A stretch of DNA of 64,000 nt from Nitrincola sp048264025 (GTDB lineage Bacteria; Pseudomonadota; Gammaproteobacteria; Pseudomonadales; Balneatricaceae), in NCBI RefSeq assembly GCF_048264025.1, contig NZ_JBLXDN010000003.1, positions 1-64,000 of the forward strand, read 5' to 3'. Shown in pieces: positions 25,104 through 35,165 of the stretch. The notes beneath the pieces were generated by a model, which saw only the letters and a list, made by a program, of their open reading frames with translations, was not told where the DNA came from and did no database searches. Position 1 is the first letter of the stretch, and the number at the start of each line of letters is the position of its first letter. The position numbers and the translations under genes were made by a program.

Positions 25104-26182
25104 TTTTTACTATCCAAATCTGATTGACTGCACTCAGAACTACGGCTGTCTATGGGGGATGAATTATACCGATTTTTGGCAGAATTAATCGCATCTTGTA
25201 AACGTTGATGCAATACTTCCCGTTTTGGTAGCACCGCCAAGTATTCAGCCACGTGAATGCCCACTTCATCCATTTCCAGCAATTCGATTTGCTCTTGGTT
25301 TTTTTGTGCGCACAAAATAATACCCAGCGGTGCTTGCTCGCCCGCTTGGCGTTCATGTTTATCTAGCCAACGAAGGTACAGCTCCATTTGGCCTTTGTAG
25401 TGGGGCTTGAATTTGCCTAGCTTTAAATCAATGGCCACTAAGCGCCTGAGTTGGCGGTTATAAAACAATAAATCGATATAAAAATCATCACCATCAAGCT
25501 GAATGCGTTTTTGCCGAGCAATAAACGAAAAACCAGAGCCAAGCTCAAGCAAAAACTGCTCAAGCTCACGTAAAATGGCATCTTCTAAGTCTTTTTCAAG
25601 GTAATGGTCATTCAGCCCTAAAAAATCTAACACGTAAGGATCTTTAAGCAGCATGTTGGGTGATATATGCTTCTGCTCAGCTAATTGTTGTAACTCAAGT
25701 TTGATGGTTTCAACAGGTTTTTTTGACAACGCCGTTCGTTCAAACAACATACTGTCGATACGCTGACTCAGTGTGCGCACACTCCAGGTTTCGGTTACGC
25801 ACATTTGCGTGTAAAACTCACGAGCCAGAGGATCTTTTAAGCTGATCAATTGCCTAAAATGGCTCCAACTCAATTTTGCACACAGTGTGTGCAAAATCTG
25901 TTGCTCTGGAAATTGTTCATTAAGCTGCATCATGTAAGCGATGTTGCGTGCACTCCAACCTTTACCAAAGGTTTGCGTAAGATGCTGGGCTAAATTGGCA
26001 ACTATTTGTTTGCCATATTCGGCACGTTCACCCTTTAATAGCTCTTGATTGATACGCTGACCAATTTGCCAATACATTTTGGTTAGAGAGGCATTGACTG
26101 CCACTGCTGTTTGTTGCTTGGCTTGGGTGATTAAGGTTTGGATATCTGAAAACAGTTTGGGTTCGATAGTAAGTTTTGACAT
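25100..26182 (-). CDS. DUF1016/YhcG-family PD-(D/E)XK nuclease domain protein
   Basis: 360 residues. The N-terminal DUF1016_N helical region (about 5-150) includes YWQIGQRINQELLKG and WSHFRQLISL; the C-terminal YhcG nuclease fold has the DFYIDLLFYNR strand and LVAIDLKLGKFKP (about 246-258), which supplies the D-x-K pair of a PD-(D/E)XK site. Such proteins commonly sit inside type I R-M loci, but their role is not settled; a nuclease or DNA-binding accessory is plausible. The ATG overlaps the HNH gene stop by one base, and the end overlaps hsdM by four, so it is coupled to both. Confidence 0.85.
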   Translation of the reverse strand: MSKLTIEPKLFSDIQTLITQAKQQTAVAVNASLTKMYWQIGQRINQELLKGERAEYGKQIVANLAQHLTQTFGKGWSARNIAYMMQLNEQFPEQQILHTLCAKLSWSHFRQLISLKDPLAREFYTQMCVTETWSVRTLSQRIDSMLFERTALSKKPVETIKLELQQLAEQKHISPNMLLKDPYVLDFLGLNDHYLEKDLEDAILRELEQFLLELGSGFSFIARQKRIQLDGDDFYIDLLFYNRQLRRLVAIDLKLGKFKPHYKGQMELYLRWLDKHERQAGEQAPLGIILCAQKNQEQIELLEMDEVGIHVAEYLAVLPKREVLHQRLQDAINSAKNRYNSSPIDSRSSECSQSDLDSKK

Positions 26183-27291
26183 TAAGCGGCCTCAATATCT
26201 TGAATTTCTTGTTGCCCTAGAACAGCTAGTCTTACCAAGCTAACAATAGAAGGGTTATTTTCATCATATTTTTGCAACAGAAATTCAAAGACTAAGGGCT
26301 CTAGAAAGCCAGCAAGGCCAATGTTTGGATTTTCAGCTTTATCTTCTTGATAATTAGCTAGTTGCTGTCTAATTTGATTAGAAGTAAGATCATTGCCTAT
26401 ATATCCACGCTTCCTGTTTTTACGGCATTTTTCTGAGAAGGACCACAACCATTTGCTAAAGTACTCATTCAATATATCTCGCTTATAGCGTGTGCGGATA
26501 TCAAACACTGAATCCCAAGTTTCAGCTTCCTCGGTGTTAGTAAGAAAATCAATATTCCAATCAAATTTAATAGGTGAGCTATCTTCGAAAATTATTGTTT
26601 GGTTTAAGGTGATTTTAGGTTGTGTACAGTTGTAAGGGTCAAAGGCTTTTCTTGAACCACTTTGGATAACATCTTTATCTTTTTTGAAATCACGATTACA
26701 ACAACGACACATCGGAACTAAATTTCTTAAGTTAGCGGCGCAAAATGGATAAATACTTTTTGCCAGATAATGATCTTGGTCTTGCGCTGTTTCTGCAGGG
26801 TTCATTACTCTTTCTATCCCACAAAACGGACAGATCTTATCTGTTAAACTGGCAAATATAATGCTGTATTGACCAGCCCTGACATCTAAATCAGTCAGCT
26901 TTTTAAAACAAAATACAAATAAGTCTTTTGCTTTTTCATGGATCACAGGGTGAGTTTGGCTTATCACCTTTGGCTGCAAAGTTCTATTTAATAAATTTGC
27001 AATTTCATTCTGACTCACCAGCGTGGCCAAAACCATGTTGCGATCAGTTTGGTCAAGATTGGCATATGCGTCTTTAAAAGAAAATAGCCGATCTTTTACT
27101 CCAGACAACCCAATTAGCCTATCCTTTTTTTTTCCTGTAAGTCGCTCAGAAACAAGATCAAACCAAGTGGATTGCTTACTTTTTATAGTTTCACCGATAC
27201 TTAATTTATCGTGGACATCCTGAATTATTCCAATAATAGCATCGTGTAACCAATTATCCGCAGTAGCAGCAATAGGATAACTTCTTAACAT
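26182..27291 (-). CDS. HNH endonuclease partnered with AAA ATPase (PtuB-like)
   Basis: 369 residues. The HNH/zinc site is complete: CPFCG (about 153-157), DQDHYLAKS with the general-base His (near 168), NLVPMC and CRCCN (about 195-199). The CxxC-DH-CxxC layout is that of HNH nucleases in Septu (PtuB) and similar ATPase-HNH defence pairs. The first about 140 residues have no recognised domain. It begins one base after the ATPase stop. Expected to cut DNA when licensed by the ATPase. It is longer than typical PtuB, so I call it PtuB-like, not PtuB. Confidence 0.8.
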   Translation of the reverse strand: MLRSYPIAATADNWLHDAIIGIIQDVHDKLSIGETIKSKQSTWFDLVSERLTGKKKDRLIGLSGVKDRLFSFKDAYANLDQTDRNMVLATLVSQNEIANLLNRTLQPKVISQTHPVIHEKAKDLFVFCFKKLTDLDVRAGQYSIIFASLTDKICPFCGIERVMNPAETAQDQDHYLAKSIYPFCAANLRNLVPMCRCCNRDFKKDKDVIQSGSRKAFDPYNCTQPKITLNQTIIFEDSSPIKFDWNIDFLTNTEEAETWDSVFDIRTRYKRDILNEYFSKWLWSFSEKCRKNRKRGYIGNDLTSNQIRQQLANYQEDKAENPNIGLAGFLEPLVFEFLLQKYDENNPSIVSLVRLAVLGQQEIQDIEAA

Positions 27292-27292
27292 G

Positions 27293-28903
27293 TTATTGGC
27301 TTTCCTTTGCTTTTAAAATTCTTATTCTGTCGGCAAGGTACATCCGCTCGACAGAATCACCCAGCCGACCAATACCTTTCTTAATCGCTTCAACATCATC
27401 CGACTTCAATAACAGCTCAATTTCAACTTTCGGTAGGTCAGACATAGGGGGTGAGATACTGAAGCATTCTTCAAGGATTGTGTCAAAAGTACTCCCGTAA
27501 GTTTGAATATTAGGATTTCTGGATTCTATTTTTCCGCTTGTAGGATCTTTTTTAAATATTAATACATTGTCGCTTTGCATATCTGAAGGAACAAACGGGG
27601 AATGTGTTGTGATTAGACATTCTTGTTGTGAAGCTAAAGTCTGTGATAAACGTTTACCTTCATTTTTACATTTTTCTTTACTTGTTGTCGGAAGGTTCAT
27701 AATTTTTGATATGAACTCCACTCGCCATTTTGGATTGAAGTGACTTTCAGGCTCATCCATTAAAAATAACGCATTAGGGTAGTCAACCATACAAAGGGTA
27801 CCTAATAGCTGAGCTAGTTGATGTTCGCCGTCAGACAGCGATACATACTCAACAGGTGTATTAGATTTACTGGACAAAAACTTGATTTTCTCAAACCTAA
27901 ACACTTTATCACTATCGACTGGTTCAACTAACCGAGAAGAAAAACCTTTTTCATAAGGATCCTGTTTAAAAACTCCATTACCTTTTATCATCAAGTCATT
28001 GAGCATAGATAGTTTGTGAAAATCAGAGTAAAGCTTTAAAGCGTCTTTTCCCCAATAGTGGTTAAAAGCTAAATATGTGTTATCTTGAACAAGGAAATCA
28101 AAGGTATAAGTCCTTGACTTGGCTTCATAGTTCGAGCAAGTACAACATTTTGACAAGTTATCAATCGATTCCTCTAATTCGTTAGTTAATAAAATCCCAT
28201 CCTTACCAGGCGCGCCAGGATGGTTTAATTGAACAATGCATCGGAAAGAATGTAGCTCGTTCAATTTTGGCTCAGCTAACAAATACTTTCTCGCTTCATT
28301 GTCATTTTGCAACAAATTAGCTATTAAGACTTCCAGGCTAGTCCCATAATCAATAAGCATCAGCTTCGAATCTTTGATGACGTTGTATTTATCGCCAGAA
28401 GGCATCGCACTTGTTGCGACTTCCCTAGCATATCTACTTCGGCTAGCGTAGAAGGGTCTACTTAAAGTTTCATTGTCACCTGACGTATATCCCACAACTA
28501 AAGAAGGTAAATATTTTTCAATTCGTTCAGGCTCGAGGGTTTCCCATTCGCCATCATTAAATAGTCTCAGTGATAAATTTATTTTGTTACGTACTTTTTC
28601 TGTTTTCAGCAATAACCTACTAGGCTCAGCATCACCACAAGAAATATAATACTCCAGCTCAAACTCTAAGTTTTTGTTTACCTTAGTTTTCTCTTCTTGC
28701 GGTAAGAATGTTGAGAATGCTAACTGAAATACTTCCGCAATAATTTGTAATACTTGTGATTTTCCTGTGCCATTTGGACCTATTAAACATAATGGGGAAA
28801 AACTATCTGTTTCAACCAGTCCATTACGAAAATTAACTATCACCCCATTCAGTAAACCGCCACAGGTATCAGCATCAATTATGTTTAATCGTACAAGTTT
28901 CAT
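27293..28903 (-). CDS. Restriction-system-associated AAA-family ATPase (PtuA-like, SMC/OLD-type fold)
   Basis: 536 residues. Walker A IGPNGTGKS (41-49) near the N-terminus, an ABC-type signature SLSDGEHQ (about 353) and Walker B ALFLMDEPESHFN (about 373-385) mark an SMC/RecF-like ATPase with head halves separated by a roughly 300-residue insert. ATPases of this type occur inside type I R-M operons, and similar ones pair with HNH nucleases in Septu. The start overlaps hsdS by four bases (ATGA) and the HNH gene follows after one base, so the two are almost certainly one functional module. Confidence 0.85.
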   Translation of the reverse strand: MKLVRLNIIDADTCGGLLNGVIVNFRNGLVETDSFSPLCLIGPNGTGKSQVLQIIAEVFQLAFSTFLPQEEKTKVNKNLEFELEYYISCGDAEPSRLLLKTEKVRNKINLSLRLFNDGEWETLEPERIEKYLPSLVVGYTSGDNETLSRPFYASRSRYAREVATSAMPSGDKYNVIKDSKLMLIDYGTSLEVLIANLLQNDNEARKYLLAEPKLNELHSFRCIVQLNHPGAPGKDGILLTNELEESIDNLSKCCTCSNYEAKSRTYTFDFLVQDNTYLAFNHYWGKDALKLYSDFHKLSMLNDLMIKGNGVFKQDPYEKGFSSRLVEPVDSDKVFRFEKIKFLSSKSNTPVEYVSLSDGEHQLAQLLGTLCMVDYPNALFLMDEPESHFNPKWRVEFISKIMNLPTTSKEKCKNEGKRLSQTLASQQECLITTHSPFVPSDMQSDNVLIFKKDPTSGKIESRNPNIQTYGSTFDTILEECFSISPPMSDLPKVEIELLLKSDDVEAIKKGIGRLGDSVERMYLADRIRILKAKESQ

Positions 28904-30654
28904 TTACCTTCCTTGATAAACGTTATCGCATTCAACTTCTGGTCGAACACTTGTTTAAATAGTGGCTTATCAGCACTTAGCATGTCAAATACACAGTCTT
29001 TTAACTGGTCATAATCACCTTGAAATGCTGTTTGTAACTCTTCAAACGTAAAGCTGTTGCCTTTGTAATTATCCACCCATTTGGCAAGCTCTTCCACTGT
29101 AATTTTTTTCATAGCTGATTTTGTCTTAATTTGTTTAGTTTTGGGCTTTTTCGCCAAGGCTTCGCGTTCGAGTTTGATTTTTTCAAGTAATACCGAAGCC
29201 GGTTCGTCATTAGGGTCTTGTGGTACCAGTTGGCCGGAAAAAGCTGACTTTAAGATATTTTTACGTTGAGCTGCTGACTGCTTTAGAGCAAAATATATAT
29301 CAGATGTTTTTTTATCGACACTAGTAAACTCTTCCGATAAATAACTACCTATAAACGCCATTTCTTTTATTGATGAGATAGCAATTGGCATTTTTTCAAC
29401 TAATGACTTATTTAAGGCTGGTTGATTGTTTCCACTACTTCCACTACGTGTTTTATCATATTGAGACCATAGCCAATAAAACACATACTCTGATGATATT
29501 CCCGAATTTGGTACCCAAAGTGCTGCACAATTCTGGTTGTTTGCTGCATCAATATCTAGAATAGCGGATTGCCCACGAGTTTTGCCTTCACCGATCATCC
29601 CCAAAAGGACTGACCCTTTGGGGTTGATTTGGGTGCTACTATTTTTCAAACCACCTTCGGTAATTTTTTCTTTTGTATCTTTGATCCTACCAAACTGCAC
29701 TTCACCTGAGCTTGCCCACGGAATTTCACCACCCCAATAGGTAGGTTGTTTACGACTTGGTGTAGCGCCAACTTCTACCTTAAAGCATTGCCCTAAACTA
29801 GCCCACACCCAACCTTCTGGCAGCTTAGGTAAATCGGTGGTGTCGGGTTGCATGAGTTCGGGGTATTTATCTTGCCAATTTTTAGGGGGTGTTTTGCCTT
29901 TTTCGGCAAACTCAGTGAGTTTTTGTTGCTGCCACTGCTCGCGGCGCTGCTTTAAAATGCGCGCTAATAGTTGCTCGCCAGTTTCTTGCACTTGGGCACT
30001 GTTTTCGGCACGCCATTGCTCGGTTAGGGAACCGTCAACTGCACTTTTTAATAGCGATTGGCGATATTGGCTGAGTTTGGTTTGCGCGGTTTTGAGTTCT
30101 TTCACACCAGCATCGAGCTCAGAGAAAAGTTCTTCGAGTTTGTCGACTATGCGGCTTTGTTCGTTAACAGGTGCAATAGGGAATGGTAGATTAGACAAAT
30201 CTGACGTTTTCAAATTGTTTATATTTGAACCTGATGAAAGCTCTGCAACAGTATGTCTGTACTCATGACTTTGAAAATAAAAACCAAAATATTTTTGATT
30301 TAAATATTTATCAGGTCGTAATCCACTGCAAAAAGCACCAAAAGATACTTTTTCAGATGAGAAAAATTGGCCAGCTTTGCCGACAATATCTTTACTGCCA
30401 CTTGATGCTGCTATTACAACATCTCCAGCAATTAGAAATTGATTATCATTGATATTACTTGAAGGGACAAAAACTAAATTGTTAAAGTCTAAAGTACCAT
30501 TATTGATGTTGGTTGCCCTTAATACACCGAAATATCCCTCTTTAATCGAATCTATCGACTCGGCTTTTTTGTACGATATCCCTCGAATTAGGGAAGCTAT
30601 CTCTGATAGTTTTGTTGTACCCCAACCTTGCGGCAATTTTTCTACTTCACTCAC
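28900..30654 (-). CDS. hsdS: Type I restriction-modification specificity subunit
   Basis: 584 residues with two target-recognition domains: TRD1 begins LPQGWGTTKLSEIASL (about 6-21) and TRD2 LPEGWVWASLGQCF (near 275), each followed by a conserved helical spacer that includes ELDAGVKELKTAQTKLSQYR. The length resembles type IB (EcoAI/EcoEI) HsdS rather than the shorter EcoKI type. An extra C-terminal segment of about 80 residues (ELAKWVDNYKGNSFTFEELQ and onward) resembles a small winged-helix-like tail. It overlaps hsdR and the ATPase gene by four bases each. The recognised sequence cannot be inferred. Confidence 0.93.
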   Translation of the reverse strand: MSEVEKLPQGWGTTKLSEIASLIRGISYKKAESIDSIKEGYFGVLRATNINNGTLDFNNLVFVPSSNINDNQFLIAGDVVIAASSGSKDIVGKAGQFFSSEKVSFGAFCSGLRPDKYLNQKYFGFYFQSHEYRHTVAELSSGSNINNLKTSDLSNLPFPIAPVNEQSRIVDKLEELFSELDAGVKELKTAQTKLSQYRQSLLKSAVDGSLTEQWRAENSAQVQETGEQLLARILKQRREQWQQQKLTEFAEKGKTPPKNWQDKYPELMQPDTTDLPKLPEGWVWASLGQCFKVEVGATPSRKQPTYWGGEIPWASSGEVQFGRIKDTKEKITEGGLKNSSTQINPKGSVLLGMIGEGKTRGQSAILDIDAANNQNCAALWVPNSGISSEYVFYWLWSQYDKTRSGSSGNNQPALNKSLVEKMPIAISSIKEMAFIGSYLSEEFTSVDKKTSDIYFALKQSAAQRKNILKSAFSGQLVPQDPNDEPASVLLEKIKLEREALAKKPKTKQIKTKSAMKKITVEELAKWVDNYKGNSFTFEELQTAFQGDYDQLKDCVFDMLSADKPLFKQVFDQKLNAITFIKEGK

Positions 30655-33488
30655 GCAATTAATTCCTGATTCATTTCAGCCAATAAGCGATCTAATTCAT
30701 TATCTTGACCACTGCTGTTTGGGTTGCTAACAGCAAATAAACTCCAAGCTTTTTGTAAACCACCATGGTCGGAAAAGGGGCTGTAGTCAAAGTCATCCCG
30801 TTCGATGGCGCAGCTTGCAGCAATATGATCTTTCATCAAACGGAGCCACTGCGTTTGTTGCTCCGTAAATGCTGTTGATCGCTGCGCGTTATGGCGAAAA
30901 ATCCATTTCTTAAATTTGGCATCAACTTGTTCGGCAAAGGGTTTTAGCTCGCTGTCTAAACCACTGGCAAACCTGATCAGCGAGATAATATCCGTCAGTT
31001 GCCTTTGGCTGTTCACTTTTTTGTTGCTGTTTTTACCCGCTGCATGCTGGCTGCTCTGATTGAGGCGCTCATAGGCACTCCATATTTTTTCGGTAGTGAG
31101 CAACAAGGGCGGCTTGCTTAAAGCTTGGTGCAGTTCTTCTAACATGGCAAAAGTTAAGCCCCTGCGCTGATACGGCTGCTGGTAAAAAAAGCTAAGCGCT
31201 TGAATATCGTCTTTATGTTGCTCGATAAAGTCCTTAAAGCTTTGAATAACTTTTGCTGCATTGTCGGCGGCTTGGATGCTGTAGCCAGAATAGGTCACTG
31301 TATCTAAGTTGATGTGATCAATAAGCTGCTCGCGCTGCCTTCGGGCTGATTCAATTCCTTCGCGGGTATCTGGGTTATCAAAGGTTTGGCAGGCTTGGTC
31401 TATTAACTGCGATTTAGCGGTTTGTCGCTCGCTATCGGTTAAAGACTCAGCACTGCGGGTAATACCTGCTGCTTTAGCATTGGCAAGGGCCCGCTGGTTA
31501 ATCACATCTGGGTCAAGGGCAGTGAGTAAGTCTCTGGCTACTTGCGGCAGTGGTTTACCGGTAAGCTTTTCAACTTCGGCCAGCCCGCGTTTATCAAGCT
31601 GTTTACTTAATCGGGTTAAACGGTTGGCAAGGCTTTGAATGGTGTCGTCATCGCGATGCCCCATCGCTACACCTTGCAATAAGTCTTTCATTGACAGGTT
31701 AGGGCTGCGTTCAAGTGGGCGGCTTTCAGTCTTCAGTGACTTTTCTACGCCGACAGCATCAATCAGAACAAAACGATCTTTGTCTGTGGTAGCGCTTTTA
31801 CTGACGCTATGCAGGTCTTCATAGCTTAAACTACGCACTCCCCGACCTTTCATTTGTTCGTAATAGCCTTTACTGCGCACATCGCGCATAAAGAGCAGTA
31901 TTTCCAGTGGTTTTACGTCTGTGCCTGTAGCTATCATATCGACCGTTACGGTAATACGTGGGTTATAGTCGTTACGAAAATCATTCAAAATACCATCGGG
32001 ATCTTTGGCGTTGTAGGTGACTTTTTTACAAAACGCATTCCCTTGTTCGTACTCTTCACGCACAATTTGAATGATGTCGTCGGCGTGGCTGTCGGTTTTG
32101 GCAAAAATTAACGTTTTAGGTACCTCTTTACGATTTGGGTAAATCTCGGTTTCAACCGCCTTTTTCATTGCCTTAATTACTTGACGAATTTGGCTGACGT
32201 TGACCACAGAGCGGTCGAGTTCTTTACTGGTGTAGTTACTGTCTTCTTCTGCTTGCGCCCAGCGTTTTTTGCGGGTGAGTTTGTCACGGTGATCAAGCCA
32301 CTCTTTAGCTTTTAGCTCTGCGCCTTTATTACCAATTTCAGTTTCAATTTCATAGACGTCGTAACCAACATTAACACCATCCAGCACTGAGTCTTCATAG
32401 CTGTATTCAGCAACGATATTTTCATTAAAAAAGCCAAAGGTGCGTTTATCGGGTGTGGCAGTTAAACCTATGATAAAGGCATCAAAGTAGTCGAGCACCT
32501 GCTTCCACAAGTTGTAAATAGAGCGGTGGCATTCATCTACGATAATAAAATCAAAGGTTTCAATCGGCACGGCTGGATTGTATTTAACCCATTTCGCTTG
32601 CTGTTGATTTTGCTTAATTTCATGCAGCGAGATGTCTTCAGCACTATCATCAATAGGCTTGCCGCTTAAAATTGAATACATGCGCTGAATGGTACAAATG
32701 CACACCTCAGCAGCACTGTCGATAGTGCTATTGGTTAAGCGTTGCACTATGTGGTTTTCATGAAAAAAGGTTTGCTTGCCTTGCGGTTTAAAGGCATGAA
32801 ACTCTTGCTGTGCTTGTTTACCTAAATTGCGTGTATCAACTAAAAATAGAATGCGTTTTGCACCACCATGATTAAGCAATCGATAGACGGCATTAATCGC
32901 AGTAAATGTTTTACCTGCGCCTGTTGCCATGTGAATAAGTGATCGCGGACGGTTTGCCGCTAATGATTTTTCAAGACCCGTTATGGCGCTAATTTGGCAT
33001 TCACGCAGATTGGCTTTAGGCAATTCTGGCATCTGCTGTTTTAAGCGAGTGCGCAGCGACCTTTCTTGTTTCATCCAGTCTTGTAAAGTTTCAGGCTTAT
33101 AAAAATGAAAAATTTCCCGAGCACGCGGATCAGGATCTCGAAGGTCGGTAAAATGAATAACTTGGCTAGTCGCTTCAAACAGAAAAGATAAAGGTTCAGA
33201 GTGTTGGCTAAACTTTAACTTGCTAGTGGCGTAACGCAGCGTTTGGTCTTCAACATTTGATAAAATGGTGTCATCTTTTTTCGCTTCGATCACACCAACC
33301 GCTTTGCGATTCACAAACAATATGTAGTCAGCAGGGCCAGAGTCCGTCGGGTATTCACGAATCGCCACACCCAAGGATTCACCTAAGTTAGTCGCTGGCC
33401 AAGTCTGTACTTTCCAACCCGCAAGCTTAAGATGTTCATCAATTAATAAGCGCGCCTGCACTTCTGGTTTTAAGCCATCTATATCCAT
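30651..33488 (-). CDS. hsdR: Type I restriction endonuclease subunit R
   Basis: 945-residue motor and nuclease subunit. The N-terminal HSDR_N nuclease has DYILFVNRKAVGVIEAKKD (Glu/Lys near 69-71). The SF2 translocase follows with HMATGAGKTFTAI (about 184), DECHRS box II (about 316) and the late motif VDMIATGTDVKP. The C-terminal EcoEI_R-type helical domain runs from about 620. It cuts unmodified DNA after translocation. First gene of the operon; the DNA upstream to the IS256 remnant is AT-rich and could hold the promoter. Confidence 0.95.
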   Translation of the reverse strand: MDIDGLKPEVQARLLIDEHLKLAGWKVQTWPATNLGESLGVAIREYPTDSGPADYILFVNRKAVGVIEAKKDDTILSNVEDQTLRYATSKLKFSQHSEPLSFLFEATSQVIHFTDLRDPDPRAREIFHFYKPETLQDWMKQERSLRTRLKQQMPELPKANLRECQISAITGLEKSLAANRPRSLIHMATGAGKTFTAINAVYRLLNHGGAKRILFLVDTRNLGKQAQQEFHAFKPQGKQTFFHENHIVQRLTNSTIDSAAEVCICTIQRMYSILSGKPIDDSAEDISLHEIKQNQQQAKWVKYNPAVPIETFDFIIVDECHRSIYNLWKQVLDYFDAFIIGLTATPDKRTFGFFNENIVAEYSYEDSVLDGVNVGYDVYEIETEIGNKGAELKAKEWLDHRDKLTRKKRWAQAEEDSNYTSKELDRSVVNVSQIRQVIKAMKKAVETEIYPNRKEVPKTLIFAKTDSHADDIIQIVREEYEQGNAFCKKVTYNAKDPDGILNDFRNDYNPRITVTVDMIATGTDVKPLEILLFMRDVRSKGYYEQMKGRGVRSLSYEDLHSVSKSATTDKDRFVLIDAVGVEKSLKTESRPLERSPNLSMKDLLQGVAMGHRDDDTIQSLANRLTRLSKQLDKRGLAEVEKLTGKPLPQVARDLLTALDPDVINQRALANAKAAGITRSAESLTDSERQTAKSQLIDQACQTFDNPDTREGIESARRQREQLIDHINLDTVTYSGYSIQAADNAAKVIQSFKDFIEQHKDDIQALSFFYQQPYQRRGLTFAMLEELHQALSKPPLLLTTEKIWSAYERLNQSSQHAAGKNSNKKVNSQRQLTDIISLIRFASGLDSELKPFAEQVDAKFKKWIFRHNAQRSTAFTEQQTQWLRLMKDHIAASCAIERDDFDYSPFSDHGGLQKAWSLFAVSNPNSSGQDNELDRLLAEMNQELIA

Positions 33489-33774
33489 AATTTATCTCAA
33501 ACTAAAACTTGTCAGAACATTCTTCGTAGTTTTTTCTGGTGCAGTACCTGTTAGCCTCTGCTGCCAATTTTGTAACGGAGCATTAGTTTCGCCAACTCTT
33601 TGTCATTGATAAGCAGGTTACGAATTCGAGACAAGATGTCTACACCTTGTTGAGTCCAGCAATCCGAGTTTAGCCAGATAGGTCTTAGTCAGCCAATCCT
33701 AACCATTTTGACTTTCAATTTTAATAATATATCCTAATATACAGCCAGTTACATTGACTATCGTTGTGTTTATT
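33489..33774. other. Spacer between hsdR and the IS256-family remnant
   Basis: 286 AT-rich bases, the likely hsdR promoter region on the minus strand. A minus-strand frame reading CWTQQGVDILSRIRNLLIND (about 33590-33660) looks protein-like but is short and unrecognised, possibly a gene remnant. Confidence 0.35.
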
Positions 33775-33802
33775 TAGAGTTATTGTTAAATCTGGTGTAT
33801 GG
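33775..33802 (+). repeat. IS256-family terminal inverted repeat, left
   Basis: 28 bp starting TAGAGTTATTG; 23 of 28 identical to the reverse complement of 35122-35149. Confidence 0.7.
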
Positions 33803-33805
33803 CCA

Positions 33806-35049
33806 TCAGGCCGCGCTCCTGTCTGACTGGTCTTGTATTTGTTCGTCGTCCTTGAACTTCACGTTGTTGACCACGAGGGTCAGCAGATTAAATCCTTTGA
33901 TCCGCTTCCAATTCTTCTGCGCTGACTCCAGCAACTTGTTGACCTTCGCCAATGTGATCTCGCGTGAGCCACAGTTCCTGGCTCGTTTGGTTCTCAGCCG
34001 GACGGTCGCGAACGTGGATTCGATCGGATTGGTTGTCCGGTTGTGAACCCAATGTTCTGCCGGGAAATCGTAGAAAGCCAGCAGTTCATCCCGATCCTTG
34101 CGCAGGCGCTCCATAGCACCGGGATACTTCGACTCGAAGCGCACTAGAGCCCGGTCAAAGGCCCTGTGTGTATCATCCCTCGTTTCGGCCATCCAAATCT
34201 CATGCAATGCCGCCTCCACCTTGGGCTGAACCGACTTCGGCACCGCAGTCAGGGTGTTGGCCGTCTTATGCACCCAGCAGCGCTGATGGCGGGTATCGGG
34301 ATAGCACTTAGACAGTGCTTTCCAGAATCCAAGGGCACCATCGCCGACCGCTAGCTTGGGGCTGAGCACCAGGCCTCGTTCACGCAGGCCCAGCAGCAGC
34401 TCTGACCAGTTGGCTTCTTACTCGTGGTAGCCGTCCTCAACGGCGACCAGCTCATTGCGGCCATGCTCTGTGACACCGATGATAACCAGCAGGCAGAGGC
34501 GGTCATCCATGCGGACGTTGCTGTAGATGCCATCTACACATACCGCTTCTGGCTAAGATCACGCTGACACCAGCTCCGGTGTTCGTCAGACCAATGCTGC
34601 TTCAACCGACTGATCGTGTTGGCGGAAAGTCATTTGGCCTGATCACCCAATAATGAGGCTAGCGCATCCTGGTAATCGCCCGTGCTCACATCCTTCAGAC
34701 ACAGCCAGGGCAGCAGCTCCTCGACACTCCGAGCCCGCTTCTGGTATGGCGGCAACAGAGAGCTGTTGAAGCGGACGCCGGAGCCACTGCGGTCCCTGAC
34801 CTTCGGCACCTTGATCTCGACATCGCCGATGCCGGTCTGGACAGTGCGCTCGGGCAAATAGCCATTGCGGACGACAGCCTTGCGACCATCCGGCAGCCGA
34901 TGTTCAGCATGCTGCTCCAGAAGCACCTGGAGCTCGGCTTCCACTGCTTGTGCGAGCAGCTCACGTGCGCCGTTGCGTAACAACACGGTAAGCGTATCTG
35001 TCATCAGTTCTTCTGGTTGTGAAAGAGCTCTCAGAGTAGACTTGGTCAT
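33806..35049 (-). pseudogene. IS256-family (Mutator-type) transposase, inactivated
   Basis: Read from 35049 the sequence gives the IS256 N-terminus (EELMTDTLTVLLRNGARELL, then the region with AEHRLPDGRKAVVRNGYLPE), an in-frame TGA near 34629, then SANTISRLKQHWSDEH in the same frame. A small deletion near 34540 shifts the frame (VDGIYSNVRMDDR resumes in another), and a TAA replaces a sense codon near 34418. The C-terminal 187 residues (KLAVGDGALGFWKALSKCYP to the end) are intact, with the QRCWVHK signature. Two nonsense changes plus one frameshift mean no functional transposase. Confidence 0.88.
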
Positions 35050-35121
35050 GGCGTATCACCTTCTGTTGATTGCGATCTTGGTCGTGATCAATCAACAGGA
35101 TACGCCATCCTCTTATCTCCC

Positions 35122-35149
35122 CCGTACACCAGAAATCACCATAACTCTA
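35122..35149 (-). repeat. IS256-family terminal inverted repeat, right
   Basis: 28 bp, inverted partner of 33775-33802. Confidence 0.7.
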
Positions 35150-35165
35150 TCTAGGTGAAGGGGGA

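Larger units (their letters stand above)
33775..35149 (-). mobile_element. Decayed IS256-family element, about 1.38 kb
   Basis: Imperfect 28-bp terminal inverted repeats (33775-33802 and 35122-35149; 23 of 28 match; both begin TAGAGTTAT reading inward and contain CTGGTGTA) enclose a broken IS256-type transposase. The size fits the family. No 8-9 bp target duplication is visible, so the ends may have rearranged. It truncates an LRAT-like gene on its right and borders the hsd operon on its left. Confidence 0.8.

Noticed and set aside
23565..33488. Retron or BREX system
   Set aside because: No reverse transcriptase, msr/msd-like structure, or BrxL/PglZ-type genes are present; the ATPase/HNH pair occurs without a retron.
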